The position numbers and the translations under genes were made by a program. A stretch of DNA of 64,000 nt from Chitinophagales bacterium (GTDB lineage Bacteria > Bacteroidota > Bacteroidia > Chitinophagales > UBA8649): NCBI GenBank assembly GCA_020635995.1, contig JACJYS010000001.1:744001-808000 (forward strand). Direction: 5' to 3'. Of the stretch, positions 9,444-18,278 are shown in pieces. Position 1 is the first letter of the stretch. The number at the start of each line of letters is the position of its first letter. The notes beneath the pieces were generated by a model. That model worked only from the letters and a program-made list of their open reading frames with translations, was not told the origin of the DNA and searched no databases.

Positions 9444-10499
9444 TTATTTTATATTTTCACAAGGAATTAACTCTTCTGTAGTAGAAGTACCACTACCATT
9501 GCTATAACCCGAACCATTGTACTGTTGATACACTTCAAAAAAGCGATACATTACACACTCTCCGGTTTTATTATTTTTAAAAGCAATGGCTGCTGCACGT
9601 TTTCTACCTAAAATTGCACCTGTATATTTTTGTGTTAAAATAGTCCAATCGCTCTCCAATAGGTTTATTTTTAATAAAGTTCTGTTGTAGCCCTGTTTTA
9701 CACCCTCTTCTTCATAAGCCTTTTTAATGATAGCTTCTGCACCGGCATCTTTTACTACTGCTTTAGGCATAGTTTTATTTTTTAAATACTCGGTATATTG
9801 TTCTTTGGCTTTAGATTTTACTCCGGCTTCGCCTCCTAATTCTTTGTCTAAGGCTTCAAATTTTTGATAGGTTTCTTTGATTGCCATTGAATTAGGAATT
9901 AGTTTAGAAACGGTTTGCCAGTATCGTTTTTGGTCGGTAAATCTGTTGTAATGTATTAAGGCTTCTTGAACTATTGGAACATCAGTCATTAATGATTTTA
10001 AATTGGGTAAATCGGTGCTTAGTGTTCGCCCCGATAATTCTTCAACGAATCTTTGGTAGCTGCTCATGTCAATGCTTGAGATGTCTAAAGCCAGTAATTC
10101 ATCAGCATCTTCTTGGCTTAAACTGTTTGTTCTGGTAATTATATCAAGCACATCTTTAGTTTTGATATTGCTGTAGTATTGTTCTTTTGCAGCAGCTTTT
10201 TGTTCTATATCGGCTGCTTTGCCAGAGCTGCATCTTACTTTAAAATCTTCCAATTGTTGCTCTAATGAGCTGGTGTTATAATTAGGGTCTTTTGTTTTGA
10301 TGCTTGTAAGCATTCTTTCTAATGTACCAATTTTGCTTTCGGCATTTTTAAAAAATCCTTTGTCTATAGATTCATTAGCTATTTTTAATTGTTGGTTAAA
10401 ACCATTAATTTGAATTTTTGCGGGACTGTTTGTTTCCATTTGTGCGTATATTTTTATTGTACTTAAAATTAAAAGTGATAGTATTATTATTTTTTTCAT
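9444..10499 (-). CDS. Exported protein, first gene of the paralogue operon
   Basis: A 351-residue protein with a signal peptide ending STIKIYAQ. The N-terminal helical module contains LTSIKTKDPNYNTSSLEQQL, nearly the same as in the 445-residue paralogue. The middle (about 110-240) is predicted mostly alpha-helical and unlike the paralogue. The C-terminal module has WTILTQKYTGAILGRKRAAAIA, GECVMYRFF and YNGSGYS. Repeated modules around different middles suggest variants of one scaffold. First of four same-strand genes with short gaps, so probably transcribed from upstream of 10499. No known domain recognised. Confidence 0.85.
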   Translation of the reverse strand: MKKIIILSLLILSTIKIYAQMETNSPAKIQINGFNQQLKIANESIDKGFFKNAESKIGTLERMLTSIKTKDPNYNTSSLEQQLEDFKVRCSSGKAADIEQKAAAKEQYYSNIKTKDVLDIITRTNSLSQEDADELLALDISSIDMSSYQRFVEELSGRTLSTDLPNLKSLMTDVPIVQEALIHYNRFTDQKRYWQTVSKLIPNSMAIKETYQKFEALDKELGGEAGVKSKAKEQYTEYLKNKTMPKAVVKDAGAEAIIKKAYEEEGVKQGYNRTLLKINLLESDWTILTQKYTGAILGRKRAAAIAFKNNKTGECVMYRFFEVYQQYNGSGYSNGSGTSTTEELIPCENIK

Positions 10500-10562
10500 G
10501 ATATTTTATTTATGTTTTATATTTTGTTTTGCTTTTCAATGTTTTTTTAACTCCTCCTCTTG

Positions 10563-10685
10563 TGTCATGCCGAAGGATTGAGGCATCTACCTTATTAACT
10601 TGCAATAAGATTTATTTATTCATTCATTCATATTTGTTTTTAATTGTATTCATTAGCTTCGTTTCTCCCGTTGGCAGAAATGACA
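10563..10685. repeat. Candidate dispersed repeat (REP/MITE-like) with TGTCAT...ATGACA ends
   Basis: This 123-bp non-coding segment starts TGTCATGCCGAAGGATTGAGG and ends GGCAGAAATGACA, so its ends are inverted TGTCAT/ATGACA. Sequences of this style (TGTCATTTC... with a Pro-Ser-like CGAAGGA core) are common dispersed intergenic elements in Bacteroidota genomes. Only one copy is visible here, so the call rests on recognition of the style. Confidence 0.45.
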
Positions 10686-10700
10686 AACACGGATTTAATA

Positions 10701-10735
10701 AACACCCTTTCAGTAGCTATCCCTAAAAGGGTGTT
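10701..10735 (-). terminator. Hairpin terminator candidate after the 722-residue gene
   Basis: Ten-base perfect arms AACACCCTTT and AAAGGGTGTT enclose a 15-base loop. The hairpin lies 19 nt past the stop of the minus-strand gene at 10754-12922 and is followed in that direction by TTATT rather than a long U-tract. Confidence 0.6.
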
Positions 10736-10753
10736 ATTTTAACTAACAAAGTA

Positions 10754-12922
10754 TTACCTCTTAATAATTTTGTGTATTGAAGTTTTGTTGCTTTCGGCAG
10801 TAAGTTGCAAAAAATAAACCCCATTATTTAAAGAGCTTATATCAATCGTTTTATTATTGCCACTAAAACGCATTAATTGTTTTCCTTGAATATCTACAAT
10901 AGTAACAAGGGCTATTTGCTCATCTGTTTCAATGTTTACAAAACCCGTAGTTGGGTTTGGATAAATACCTGCATTTAATGAGTTTATATCTTTTATACCC
11001 ACATTGGTTATGGCCGTACAAGCAGAAGTATCGGAACACAAGCCATTGCTTACTACTACGGCATAATTTCCATTGGCGGTAACAGTGTAGCTTTGGTTGG
11101 TAGCTCCAGATATAGGGGTGTTATTGCTGCAATTTATCCATTGATAGCTATAGCCACCGGCAGTAGCTTCTAATACAAAGTTGTTAAAGGTTATAACTGC
11201 ACTTGGAATGGTATCAATAGTAAGGTTTATGCGGTAAGTAGAATCGCAATTATTGGCAGTAGTAAAACTTTCATTATACACTCCACTGCTGGTATAAGTA
11301 TTTCCCGCAGGCGAAGTATAACTTTCACAGGCAGAAACGGTTATTTCTTCTAAATAATCTTCACAATATTTTAATGTAAGCATGTATGGGCCTCCGTAAG
11401 TGTATGCAGTGTCATATTGGTTTACACCATCATAAATATTAAAATCAATAGCTTGATCAAACTCTCCTTTTATATAAGCATTAAAGTTATCATCTACACA
11501 GAAATCTCGTACATAAAGACCGCTATTAGCATTGTTGTTATACACATCATAATGATTTAATACACTTCCATTAGCTCCATCTAATATGATGGCACTTATA
11601 CCGTAATAATCAGCAAAGGCGTTAAGTGAATCTATTACACCATCCTTTTCAACTAATAAATCTCCTTCAAAATCAACACAAACAGCAATTTTATTATTTT
11701 TTGTATAAATGAATTGGGAAGAGTAAGTAAAGCCATAATCAACAGATTCGCTTGCATAAATATTTTCTTTCCAAACTACATTTAAGTTGTTATCTAACTT
11801 AAACAAGTAAACGAGCGATTCATAGTTGCTGCCATCGTATAAGCTGGTATAAAGTAAGGGGGCACTTGCACCTTGCCCTAAGTGTAGGGTATCGTATGAA
11901 TAATAGTAACCAGTTACATATACATTGTCTTGCTGATCCACCGCAATACCTGCTGGGTCAGCATAATCTGTTGTGCCACTATATGAAAAAGAATTAATAA
12001 AATTTCCGTTAATATCTAATTTTACAATAAATGTCATTTCCTGATTATTTGTATTAAAATTTCCGTTTACTTCCCAGTGTGCTGCACTAGATGGGTCGGT
12101 ATCTACGCTATCCAATTCAGAGGCATAACCAGAAATATAAATCTTGTTGTTTTTAATTTCTGTATATACAAAACCTACAGAAGCATATTGATAGCTGCTG
12201 TTGCCGTATATTGCTTTAGTCCAAACATAACTCTGGGTGTTTAAGTTGATTTTTATTATCATACCGGAACCTCTATTAGCTGTAAATGAATCAGTGCCGG
12301 AAGTAAAATCAAAATCAACGTTTTGTGAAAAACTTCCGGTGCAGTACAAATTATTGTTATCGTCAATATCTAATTCATTAATGAAAACAGCTTGACCATC
12401 GCCATATTCAATATGGTTTTGATAGCTGCCGTTTAAATCGTAAAAAGCTATAAAGGTTGTTCGGTTGTTGTAACCCATTGTAGCACTGTAAAGACTTGTA
12501 TTTGAAATAAATGGAGTAAAGTTAATTCCCGGATTTTGAGTGCGTCCGCTAATCACAATTCTACCGTCTTGACTTATTTTCATATCCCGTATATTAATGT
12601 CGCCACTAGAGTAGTGTTGCATAAGTAAAGTAGAACCCAAATAAGTTCCATTAGTGCTCATTTTGCTAAGAACAATAAGATTTGGGTAGCCGCTAGTGCC
12701 ATTCGTAGAATCGGGCACAATCATATCAACTCCGGCAGTAGGGTCAGCATCAAAGGGCTGATAAGCAGTAATTATAGAATAAACTACGGTATCTACAACT
12801 TCTGTTTCATCAATGTAGTAGGTTATATCTCCTGTGGTGTGCCAATCGTAAGAAAACTCTTGTGCATTTACTTTAAGCAATAGAAAGAATGCAATAAATA
12901 AAAAGGTAATTTTCATTTTCAT
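10754..12922 (-). CDS. Secreted beta-propeller-like protein with T9SS sorting domain
   Basis: A 722-residue protein with a signal peptide ending LLLKVNAQ; the start region is MKMK, so the start could be residue 1 or 3. Residues about 60-480 contain propeller-like repeats (for example DNNNLYCTGSFSQNVDFDF and DNVYVTGYYYS), like the protein at the left edge of the window. A CES...NNCDSTYRINLTID unit follows, then an Ig/PKD-like segment (about 570-640) and the sorting domain from GIYPNPTTGFVNIE to the end. Expected to be secreted by T9SS. Role unknown, possibly surface adhesion or matrix. Confidence 0.87.
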   Translation of the reverse strand: MKMKITFLFIAFFLLLKVNAQEFSYDWHTTGDITYYIDETEVVDTVVYSIITAYQPFDADPTAGVDMIVPDSTNGTSGYPNLIVLSKMSTNGTYLGSTLLMQHYSSGDINIRDMKISQDGRIVISGRTQNPGINFTPFISNTSLYSATMGYNNRTTFIAFYDLNGSYQNHIEYGDGQAVFINELDIDDNNNLYCTGSFSQNVDFDFTSGTDSFTANRGSGMIIKINLNTQSYVWTKAIYGNSSYQYASVGFVYTEIKNNKIYISGYASELDSVDTDPSSAAHWEVNGNFNTNNQEMTFIVKLDINGNFINSFSYSGTTDYADPAGIAVDQQDNVYVTGYYYSYDTLHLGQGASAPLLYTSLYDGSNYESLVYLFKLDNNLNVVWKENIYASESVDYGFTYSSQFIYTKNNKIAVCVDFEGDLLVEKDGVIDSLNAFADYYGISAIILDGANGSVLNHYDVYNNNANSGLYVRDFCVDDNFNAYIKGEFDQAIDFNIYDGVNQYDTAYTYGGPYMLTLKYCEDYLEEITVSACESYTSPAGNTYTSSGVYNESFTTANNCDSTYRINLTIDTIPSAVITFNNFVLEATAGGYSYQWINCSNNTPISGATNQSYTVTANGNYAVVVSNGLCSDTSACTAITNVGIKDINSLNAGIYPNPTTGFVNIETDEQIALVTIVDIQGKQLMRFSGNNKTIDISSLNNGVYFLQLTAESNKTSIHKIIKR

Positions 12923-13098
12923 AATTTAAAATTTTAATAGTTAATAATAGCAACCATACTTTGCGTATAGTTTTTTTAATACAGCATCAAAAGTAAAAGC
13001 ACTCTTTTTTAATTAATTGCCATTTTTTCTTAAAAATTAGGTTTTACAAAAGTATTTTAATGTGTTTTTTATACTTTTATGTTATGTTTTAGCTGTTT

Positions 13099-13106
13099 TA
13101 TTTTTG
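13099..13106 (+). promoter_or_regulatory. Possible -7 box TATTTTTG
   Basis: Matches TAnnTTTG, 55 nt before the ATG at 13162, within a very AT-rich 240-bp gap. No good -33 TTG was seen at the usual spacing, so this is weak. Confidence 0.35.
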
Positions 13107-13161
13107 TTTTTAAAATAAAAATATTAGGTTTATCAAGTGTTTAATTTAATGCGGTATTAGT

Positions 13162-14628
13162 ATGTCAAAATTGAAAGAAGTTTTTGAGCTGATTCACAGT
13201 CTTGAAAAAAATGAAAAGAAGCATTTGAGTATAATGGTAGAGGCACTTGGAGGCAAAGCCACATTGCGTTATGCCCATGCCATTCAAATTATCAATAAGC
13301 AAAAAATATATGATAAAGAAAGGCTTAAAAGCAATTTATCTAAAGATGTATCGGGAATGAATTTAACCGAAGCACTTAATAATTTGTATAGTTTTATAAA
13401 GCATGCCATGCTTAGTTATCGTAGCCCTAAAGATGCTATATATGAAAGCGAATTGTTTCACATACAGTTTTTAATAAAGAAAAAACTGTATGAATCGGCA
13501 CATAAAAAATTGCAAGCTATATTGCCAAATTTAGAAGATAAATCAAGCTATGCTATGCTCATGTTTGCAGAAGAATTGCAAGAGAAAATTACTATTTTTT
13601 ATAAACCGGTAAATGCTGACACCGCTTTTAGAACAAATTTTTTCAAACAACGCAAAGAGCATGCAAGAAGGCTTAATTTGGCAATAGATTTACTTGAAAT
13701 TAAGTTTCATTTTTTTCAGTTGGCAAGAAATGTAGGCGATCCGCGAACCGAAGAACAGCTTAAACAGTATGTATTGCTTTGGGAGAATGAGAGTTTGCAC
13801 TTGCCCAATGCTACGATTCCCAATAGGTCGTTTCATTCATTTATTTGGTTAAAAGCAGTTTTAATGAGTATGGTAAATATGCCCAATGCTCAAGAGCAAA
13901 TTAAGGAGTTTATTGAGGAATTGAAAACACGCATTGGCGGTAGGGTAGCTTTAAAAGGCGAGTACGATTTGCAAGATTTGCGTATTTCGCTCTTATCATC
14001 AAGCAATATTATATTGGAAGATGATTTGATAGATATTGAAAACCGATTGCGATTTATAGCCAAAGGAATGCCTAAAACGGGTGTGGCATTGCTAATTGAA
14101 AATAAAATAGCCGTATTAAAAACACTTTATTATACCAAGCTAAACAAATATAATGAAGGCGTGGCATATTATGAGAATGAAGTGGCAACAGGACATATTG
14201 AAACATGGATAAACACTCCGCTATCGTATGTTACTATAATTTTAACTGCTATAAACTACTTTTTAGCGGGGAAAACAAATGAGTCTTTAGACCTGTTACT
14301 TGAAATACAGGATAAAGAAAAAAGTATGGCACCTACATTTTATGTTATTTATAGAATGCTATTGTTGCTGTGTCATTATCAATTAAAAAACACCTTGTAT
14401 TTAGAGTCTGCCATAAGGTCTTTGCAACGCAATTTAAGCAAAAGAGCTAAGCTATACGCTTTTCAAAAAGCCTTGTTGCGATTTTTGCGAAACAGCAATG
14501 ATTTGAACAAAATTGATAATAATTTTGAAAAATTATACGACACAATGCAAAAGTTGAGTGTAGGTAAATTTGATAATGCGTATTTTAAAACAGGTAGTTT
14601 TATGAAGCTGCTGGAAGCAATACGATGA
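13162..14628 (+). CDS. Conserved-looking helical (TPR-like) cytoplasmic protein, unknown function
   Basis: A 488-residue protein with no signal peptide or membrane segment. It begins MSKLKEVFELIHSLEKNEK and continues as predicted alpha-helix pairs with TPR-like spacing (for example YESAHKKLQAIL and YNEGVAYYENEV). I do not recognise a named family. It is the only plus-strand gene in the first 20 kb besides the YifB remnant, stands alone after a long AT-rich gap, and is followed by a hairpin at 14664-14686. It may be a scaffold or regulator. Confidence 0.75.
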   Translation: MSKLKEVFELIHSLEKNEKKHLSIMVEALGGKATLRYAHAIQIINKQKIYDKERLKSNLSKDVSGMNLTEALNNLYSFIKHAMLSYRSPKDAIYESELFHIQFLIKKKLYESAHKKLQAILPNLEDKSSYAMLMFAEELQEKITIFYKPVNADTAFRTNFFKQRKEHARRLNLAIDLLEIKFHFFQLARNVGDPRTEEQLKQYVLLWENESLHLPNATIPNRSFHSFIWLKAVLMSMVNMPNAQEQIKEFIEELKTRIGGRVALKGEYDLQDLRISLLSSSNIILEDDLIDIENRLRFIAKGMPKTGVALLIENKIAVLKTLYYTKLNKYNEGVAYYENEVATGHIETWINTPLSYVTIILTAINYFLAGKTNESLDLLLEIQDKEKSMAPTFYVIYRMLLLLCHYQLKNTLYLESAIRSLQRNLSKRAKLYAFQKALLRFLRNSNDLNKIDNNFEKLYDTMQKLSVGKFDNAYFKTGSFMKLLEAIR

Positions 14629-14663
14629 GAGATGCCACCTTTTTAGGGGTAAAAACAAAAAAA

Positions 14664-14686
14664 AAGTGCCATTTAATATGACACTT
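14664..14686. terminator. Bidirectional terminator candidate
   Basis: The arms AAGTGCCAT and ATGACACTT (one mismatch) surround TTAAT, with an A-run before and TTTAATT after. It sits between the converging genes ending at 14628 (+) and 14713 (-), so it could serve both. Confidence 0.65.
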
Positions 14687-14712
14687 TAATTCTCAAATTA
14701 AAAACAAGATGA

Positions 14713-15258
14713 TTAGTCTATTTTGTAAGAATAAATATAGGTTCTGTCTTCATCATATCCAACTTCAAATTCCACATTGCCGTCATCCCAAACGGAATAG
14801 GTAGTTTTGTCATCTTCAAGTTCGTCAACAGCACCATATTTCGCAGTAAAATCCTTTTTCCAATCCGCATATAAGGCTTTACAATCTTCAGTATTAACGT
14901 TGAAATCATTATCGTAGAAATACACAAACACATCTACCGAATAAAGTGCTTCATCTTCAAAATAAGTATCAACGGAATATTCAAAAGTTCCTATATTTTT
15001 TTTGAACCAAACAGCACCATCATCTTCATCGGCAATAGGCATTGATTTCATTTTTTCTTTAACGGTTTCCCTTGAGTCGCCAATGTTAAGGTTTAAAAAG
15101 TGTCCACCCGATGCAAAATTAATTTCATCATAAACCGGGCAGTTATGTTTGCTACCGGTGGTTTCTTTAGTAGTATTATTTGTGTCATTTTTGCATGAAA
15201 ACAGAATCATAAAAATGCTTAGAACAAATAAGGTGGGTTTGAATGGTTTTTTCAACAT
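14713..15258 (-). CDS. Lipoprotein of unknown function
   Basis: A 181-residue protein whose N-terminus ends in a lipobox (FMILFSC, Cys22), predicting lipidation by Lgt and envelope attachment. The mature part is acidic, with alternating aromatic and acidic residues (FFEDEALYSVDVFVYFYD; VEFEVGYDEDRTYIYSYKID), suggesting a small beta-rich domain. The KKFLNL-type GDSRETVKEKMKSMP segment near residue 60 resembles a short helical repeat of SmpA/OmlA-like folds, but this is not certain. Monocistronic, facing a 230-bp empty gap upstream. Confidence 0.75.
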   Translation of the reverse strand: MLKKPFKPTLFVLSIFMILFSCKNDTNNTTKETTGSKHNCPVYDEINFASGGHFLNLNIGDSRETVKEKMKSMPIADEDDGAVWFKKNIGTFEYSVDTYFEDEALYSVDVFVYFYDNDFNVNTEDCKALYADWKKDFTAKYGAVDELEDDKTTYSVWDDGNVEFEVGYDEDRTYIYSYKID

Positions 15259-15489
15259 ACATTTAATTTTTTAGTTAATAATATTAGATATGGACACAAA
15301 CATAATTTGGCTTATGTATTTTTTTTAACCAACATTTTAACTAAAATAGGTTTATCAAAATTAGAAATTAATGATAAATATCTGATTTATAGGTTTAATC
15401 TTGTAAGTTGTAGGGGTTTTACAAACAAAAATATATTTATAGAAATAATGCGGAAGTATAGATTGGGTTATTATTTCTAAGTGGTATTA

Positions 15490-16983
15490 CTACCTTGCCA
15501 GCCTATTCTTTTTCCACTTGCTTTCTGTTGTTTCAGAAACTAATTTTTGATTTGTAGCACTGTAGTTTTTTCTTTTATTAAAAAGATGTGCGGCTAATGC
15601 TGCTGCAATTTCCATTTCTTTTGTGTTTTCAGTATTTAAAGTATCAGCATTAAAATGATTTTTTACAAAACCTGTATCAAATTTACCACTTACAAATGCT
15701 TCATGGTTCATTACATAAGCCCCAAAACCTAAAGTGTTTTTTACGCCTTTTATTTGGTATTCTTTTATAGCTCTTTTCATTCTACCTATAGCGGCAGTTC
15801 TGCTTTCGGCATGCACTATAAGTTTAGAAATCATGGGATCATAATAAATAGGAATTTGCATACCTTCTTCAAATCCGTCATCTACTCTTACTCCTGGTCC
15901 TTCGGGTTTTTTGTAAATTTCTAATTTACCTATGTCGGGTAAGAAGTTATTTTGTGGGTCTTCAGCATAAACACGCAATTCTATAGCATGTCCATTTATT
16001 TTTAAATCATTTTGAGTAAAACTCAGCTTTTCTCCTCGGGCTACTTTTACTTGCTCTTTTACTAAATCAATACCTGTAATTAGTTCAGAGACGGGGTGCT
16101 CTACTTGTAGTCGGGTATTCATTTCTAAGAAATAATAATTCATATCTCCGTCTAATAAAAACTCTACCGTTCCTGCACCCACATAGTTGCAAGATTTTGC
16201 CACATTTATGGCATCTTCGCCCATTTTTTTTCTCAGCTCTGGCGTTAAAACTGCCGATGGAGCTTCTTCTATCACTTTTTGATGCCTACGCTGTATGCTA
16301 CATTCCCTTTCAAATAAGTAAACATAATTTCCGTGTTTATCTGCTATCACTTGTATTTCTATATGGCGTGGCTTGGTAACATATTTTTCAATAAAAACTG
16401 CACCATCTCCAAAAGCAGATTGAGCTTCGCTAATAGCCATGTTCATTTGGTCTTCAAACTCGGCTATATTTTCTACTATTCTCATCCCTTTTCCACCACC
16501 GCCTGCTGATGCTTTTATTAAAATAGGGAAACCTATTTCTTTGGCACGTTGCTTAGCAGCGGGTATGTCTGTAATGGCTTCTTCTGTTCCGGGCACTAGT
16601 GGAGTATTGTATTTTGCCACGGCTTCTTTGGCTGCTAGTTTGCTTCCCATTATTTCCATGGCGTGGGCAGAAGGTCCTATAAAAGTAATACCTGCTTTTT
16701 CTACAGCATTGGCAAAAGCCGAATTTTCGCTTAAAAAACCAAACCCTGGGTGAATGCCATCTACTTTCAGTTTCTTGCAAAAGTCAATAATTTTATCTCC
16801 CAACAAATATGAATCTTTAGATGCCGGAGGTCCCAACAAAACAGCTTCGTCTGCGGCTTTAACATGAGGAGCATCTCTATCTGCCTCTGAGTAAACAGCT
16901 ACGGTTTTTATATCCATTTCTTTTAATGAACGAATAATACGCAAAGCAATTTCTCCTCTATTAGCTATTAGTACTTTTTTCAT
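15490..16983 (-). CDS. accC: Biotin carboxylase subunit of acetyl-/propionyl-CoA carboxylase
   Basis: A 497-residue cytoplasmic enzyme that carboxylates the biotin on its carrier protein using ATP and bicarbonate. It shows the N-terminal MKKVLIANRGEIALRII biotin-carboxylase domain, the ATP-grasp glycine loop KASAGGGGKGMR (about 159-170), the ECSIQRRHQKVIEEAPS segment, and the catalytic EMNTRLQVEHPVSE segment, followed by the C-terminal biotin-carboxylase domain. It is about 50 residues longer than E. coli AccC because of a basic tail. The partner carrier protein is at 20971-21435 on the other strand; no carboxyltransferase subunit is in the window. A TAnnTTTG box lies at 17003-17010. Confidence 0.95.
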   Translation of the reverse strand: MKKVLIANRGEIALRIIRSLKEMDIKTVAVYSEADRDAPHVKAADEAVLLGPPASKDSYLLGDKIIDFCKKLKVDGIHPGFGFLSENSAFANAVEKAGITFIGPSAHAMEIMGSKLAAKEAVAKYNTPLVPGTEEAITDIPAAKQRAKEIGFPILIKASAGGGGKGMRIVENIAEFEDQMNMAISEAQSAFGDGAVFIEKYVTKPRHIEIQVIADKHGNYVYLFERECSIQRRHQKVIEEAPSAVLTPELRKKMGEDAINVAKSCNYVGAGTVEFLLDGDMNYYFLEMNTRLQVEHPVSELITGIDLVKEQVKVARGEKLSFTQNDLKINGHAIELRVYAEDPQNNFLPDIGKLEIYKKPEGPGVRVDDGFEEGMQIPIYYDPMISKLIVHAESRTAAIGRMKRAIKEYQIKGVKNTLGFGAYVMNHEAFVSGKFDTGFVKNHFNADTLNTENTKEMEIAAALAAHLFNKRKNYSATNQKLVSETTESKWKKNRLAR

Positions 16984-17002
16984 AGTGTTTTCTGTTGAGT
17001 GC

Positions 17003-17010
17003 CAAATTTA
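17003..17010 (-). promoter_or_regulatory. -7 box TAAATTTG for accC
   Basis: Reverse-strand TAAATTTG, 19 nt before the accC ATG at 16983, fits the Bacteroidota consensus TAnnTTTG. Confidence 0.5.
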
Positions 17011-17062
17011 CGAATTAAATTGTGCTATAAATAATGTAATTTTAAACAGTTTGATTTAGTAC

Positions 17063-17428
17063 TTATATCAATTTTTTATCCATAAAATAATCAACTATTT
17101 TTTCTTTAAGCAAAGTTTCTTGGTCTTTAAAAAGAATATCGGGCATTGGCTTTAGGTTTTCGTAATGTGGCCACCCGTCTTCATCGGTGTGGGTGAACTT
17201 GTAGTATCCTTCTTTTTCAAAAAGTGTACAAAGTGCTATATGCATTAAATCTTGTTTCTCTTCTTTCTCCCATTTTTCTTTAAAAATACCTAATTCATTC
17301 ATGCCTATTAAAAATAAAATAGCATTAATATCTGGTCGCTTGCCAAAACGGTCTTTAATCACTCGCCTAACTGCAAACCAACCTTCTGTAGCATTTGGTT
17401 TATTAATATCGTCATTTAATAGAGGCAT
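17063..17428 (-). CDS. Conserved Bacteroidota cytoplasmic protein, unknown function
   Basis: A 121-residue soluble protein beginning MPLLNDDINKPNATEGWFAV, with KDRFGKRPDINAILFLIGMNELG and a YYKFTHTDEDGWPHYE segment. I recall similar short proteins being widespread in Bacteroidota, but no function is known to me. It starts 6 nt after the stop of the lysophospholipase-like gene and so is the third gene of an operon with the M1 peptidase and the hydrolase. Confidence 0.75.
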   Translation of the reverse strand: MPLLNDDINKPNATEGWFAVRRVIKDRFGKRPDINAILFLIGMNELGIFKEKWEKEEKQDLMHIALCTLFEKEGYYKFTHTDEDGWPHYENLKPMPDILFKDQETLLKEKIVDYFMDKKLI

Positions 17429-17434
17429 CGCTTT

Positions 17435-18265
17435 TTAAATATTTTTATCTAACCAAGCTATTACATCGTTAAGCACATCTTCTTTTACTATATCATTGTG
17501 TAGCTCGTGGTAGCCACCTTCATATAATTGAATTTGAGCTTTATCTCCTGCATTTTTAGCAAATTGTTCAGAGCCTTTGTAAGAAGTTATTCTATCGCCC
17601 GTGCCGTGTATTAGCAACGTTTTAATTGTTAAATTCTTTGCATTATCAATAGCCCAATCTCCGGCTTCAAAAAATGGTAACGAGAAATTTATAGTTATTT
17701 TATCATGCACTAATGGGTCGTTTATGTATTTTTCTACGGCTTCTTTATCTCTTGAAATACCTGCGGCTTCTAAACCTGTACTTTCTTGAAAAGAAGGGTA
17801 AATATTTCGCATTATTTTGCCTGCAAATAATTTCCAAGCGGGTGGCTCAAAAGCCAGTTTTAGCATAGGACTTGATAAAACTGCCAATTTGATTTTAGTC
17901 GGTCTTTTTAAAATATAATTAGCTGCCACATTACCTCCCATACTGTGTCCGTATAGTATTTTAGGCAGGTTTTTATCTAAAAATTCATCACATTTATCAA
18001 ACAAAACATCTACACTGTCTAAAACAGCTCTGTAGCCGGGGCAATCGCCACGCTTTCCTTTTGTTTTTCCGTGCCCGTAGTGGTCAAAAGCTATAACAGA
18101 ATAGCCTGCATTATTCATTTTATTGGCAAAAAATCCGTCATATCTCGTGCTGTGTTCGCCCATGCCATGCACTAAAATTATATTTGCTTTAGCATTTTCG
18201 GCTTTCCAGTATTGACCAAAAAAATCTGTTTTTCCTATTTTGAAATTAAATGTTTGATGTGCCAT
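17435..18265 (-). CDS. Alpha/beta hydrolase, lysophospholipase/monoacylglycerol lipase type
   Basis: A 276-residue cytoplasmic alpha/beta hydrolase. The nucleophile elbow is GHSMGG with Ser108; the acid is Asp224 in LLIHGTGDRITS and the base His253 in GGYHELHND. The oxyanion strand is ILVHGMGEHS near residue 30. The pattern matches the PldB/Hydrolase_4 group that cleaves monoacylglycerols or lysophospholipids. Middle gene of the 20882-17063 operon, 13 nt after the M1 peptidase. Exact substrate not determinable. Confidence 0.88.
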   Translation of the reverse strand: MAHQTFNFKIGKTDFFGQYWKAENAKANIILVHGMGEHSTRYDGFFANKMNNAGYSVIAFDHYGHGKTKGKRGDCPGYRAVLDSVDVLFDKCDEFLDKNLPKILYGHSMGGNVAANYILKRPTKIKLAVLSSPMLKLAFEPPAWKLFAGKIMRNIYPSFQESTGLEAAGISRDKEAVEKYINDPLVHDKITINFSLPFFEAGDWAIDNAKNLTIKTLLIHGTGDRITSYKGSEQFAKNAGDKAQIQLYEGGYHELHNDIVKEDVLNDVIAWLDKNI

Positions 18266-18278
18266 TTTTTTTTGCGTT

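Noticed and set aside
14718..14933. Second frame within the lipoprotein gene 14713-15258
   Set aside because: Same-strand alternative frame with unlikely composition (Met/Ile-rich); the lipoprotein frame has a lipobox.
16439..16753. Open frame opposite accC
   Set aside because: Antisense to a well-conserved gene; residue pattern is low quality and no start signal.
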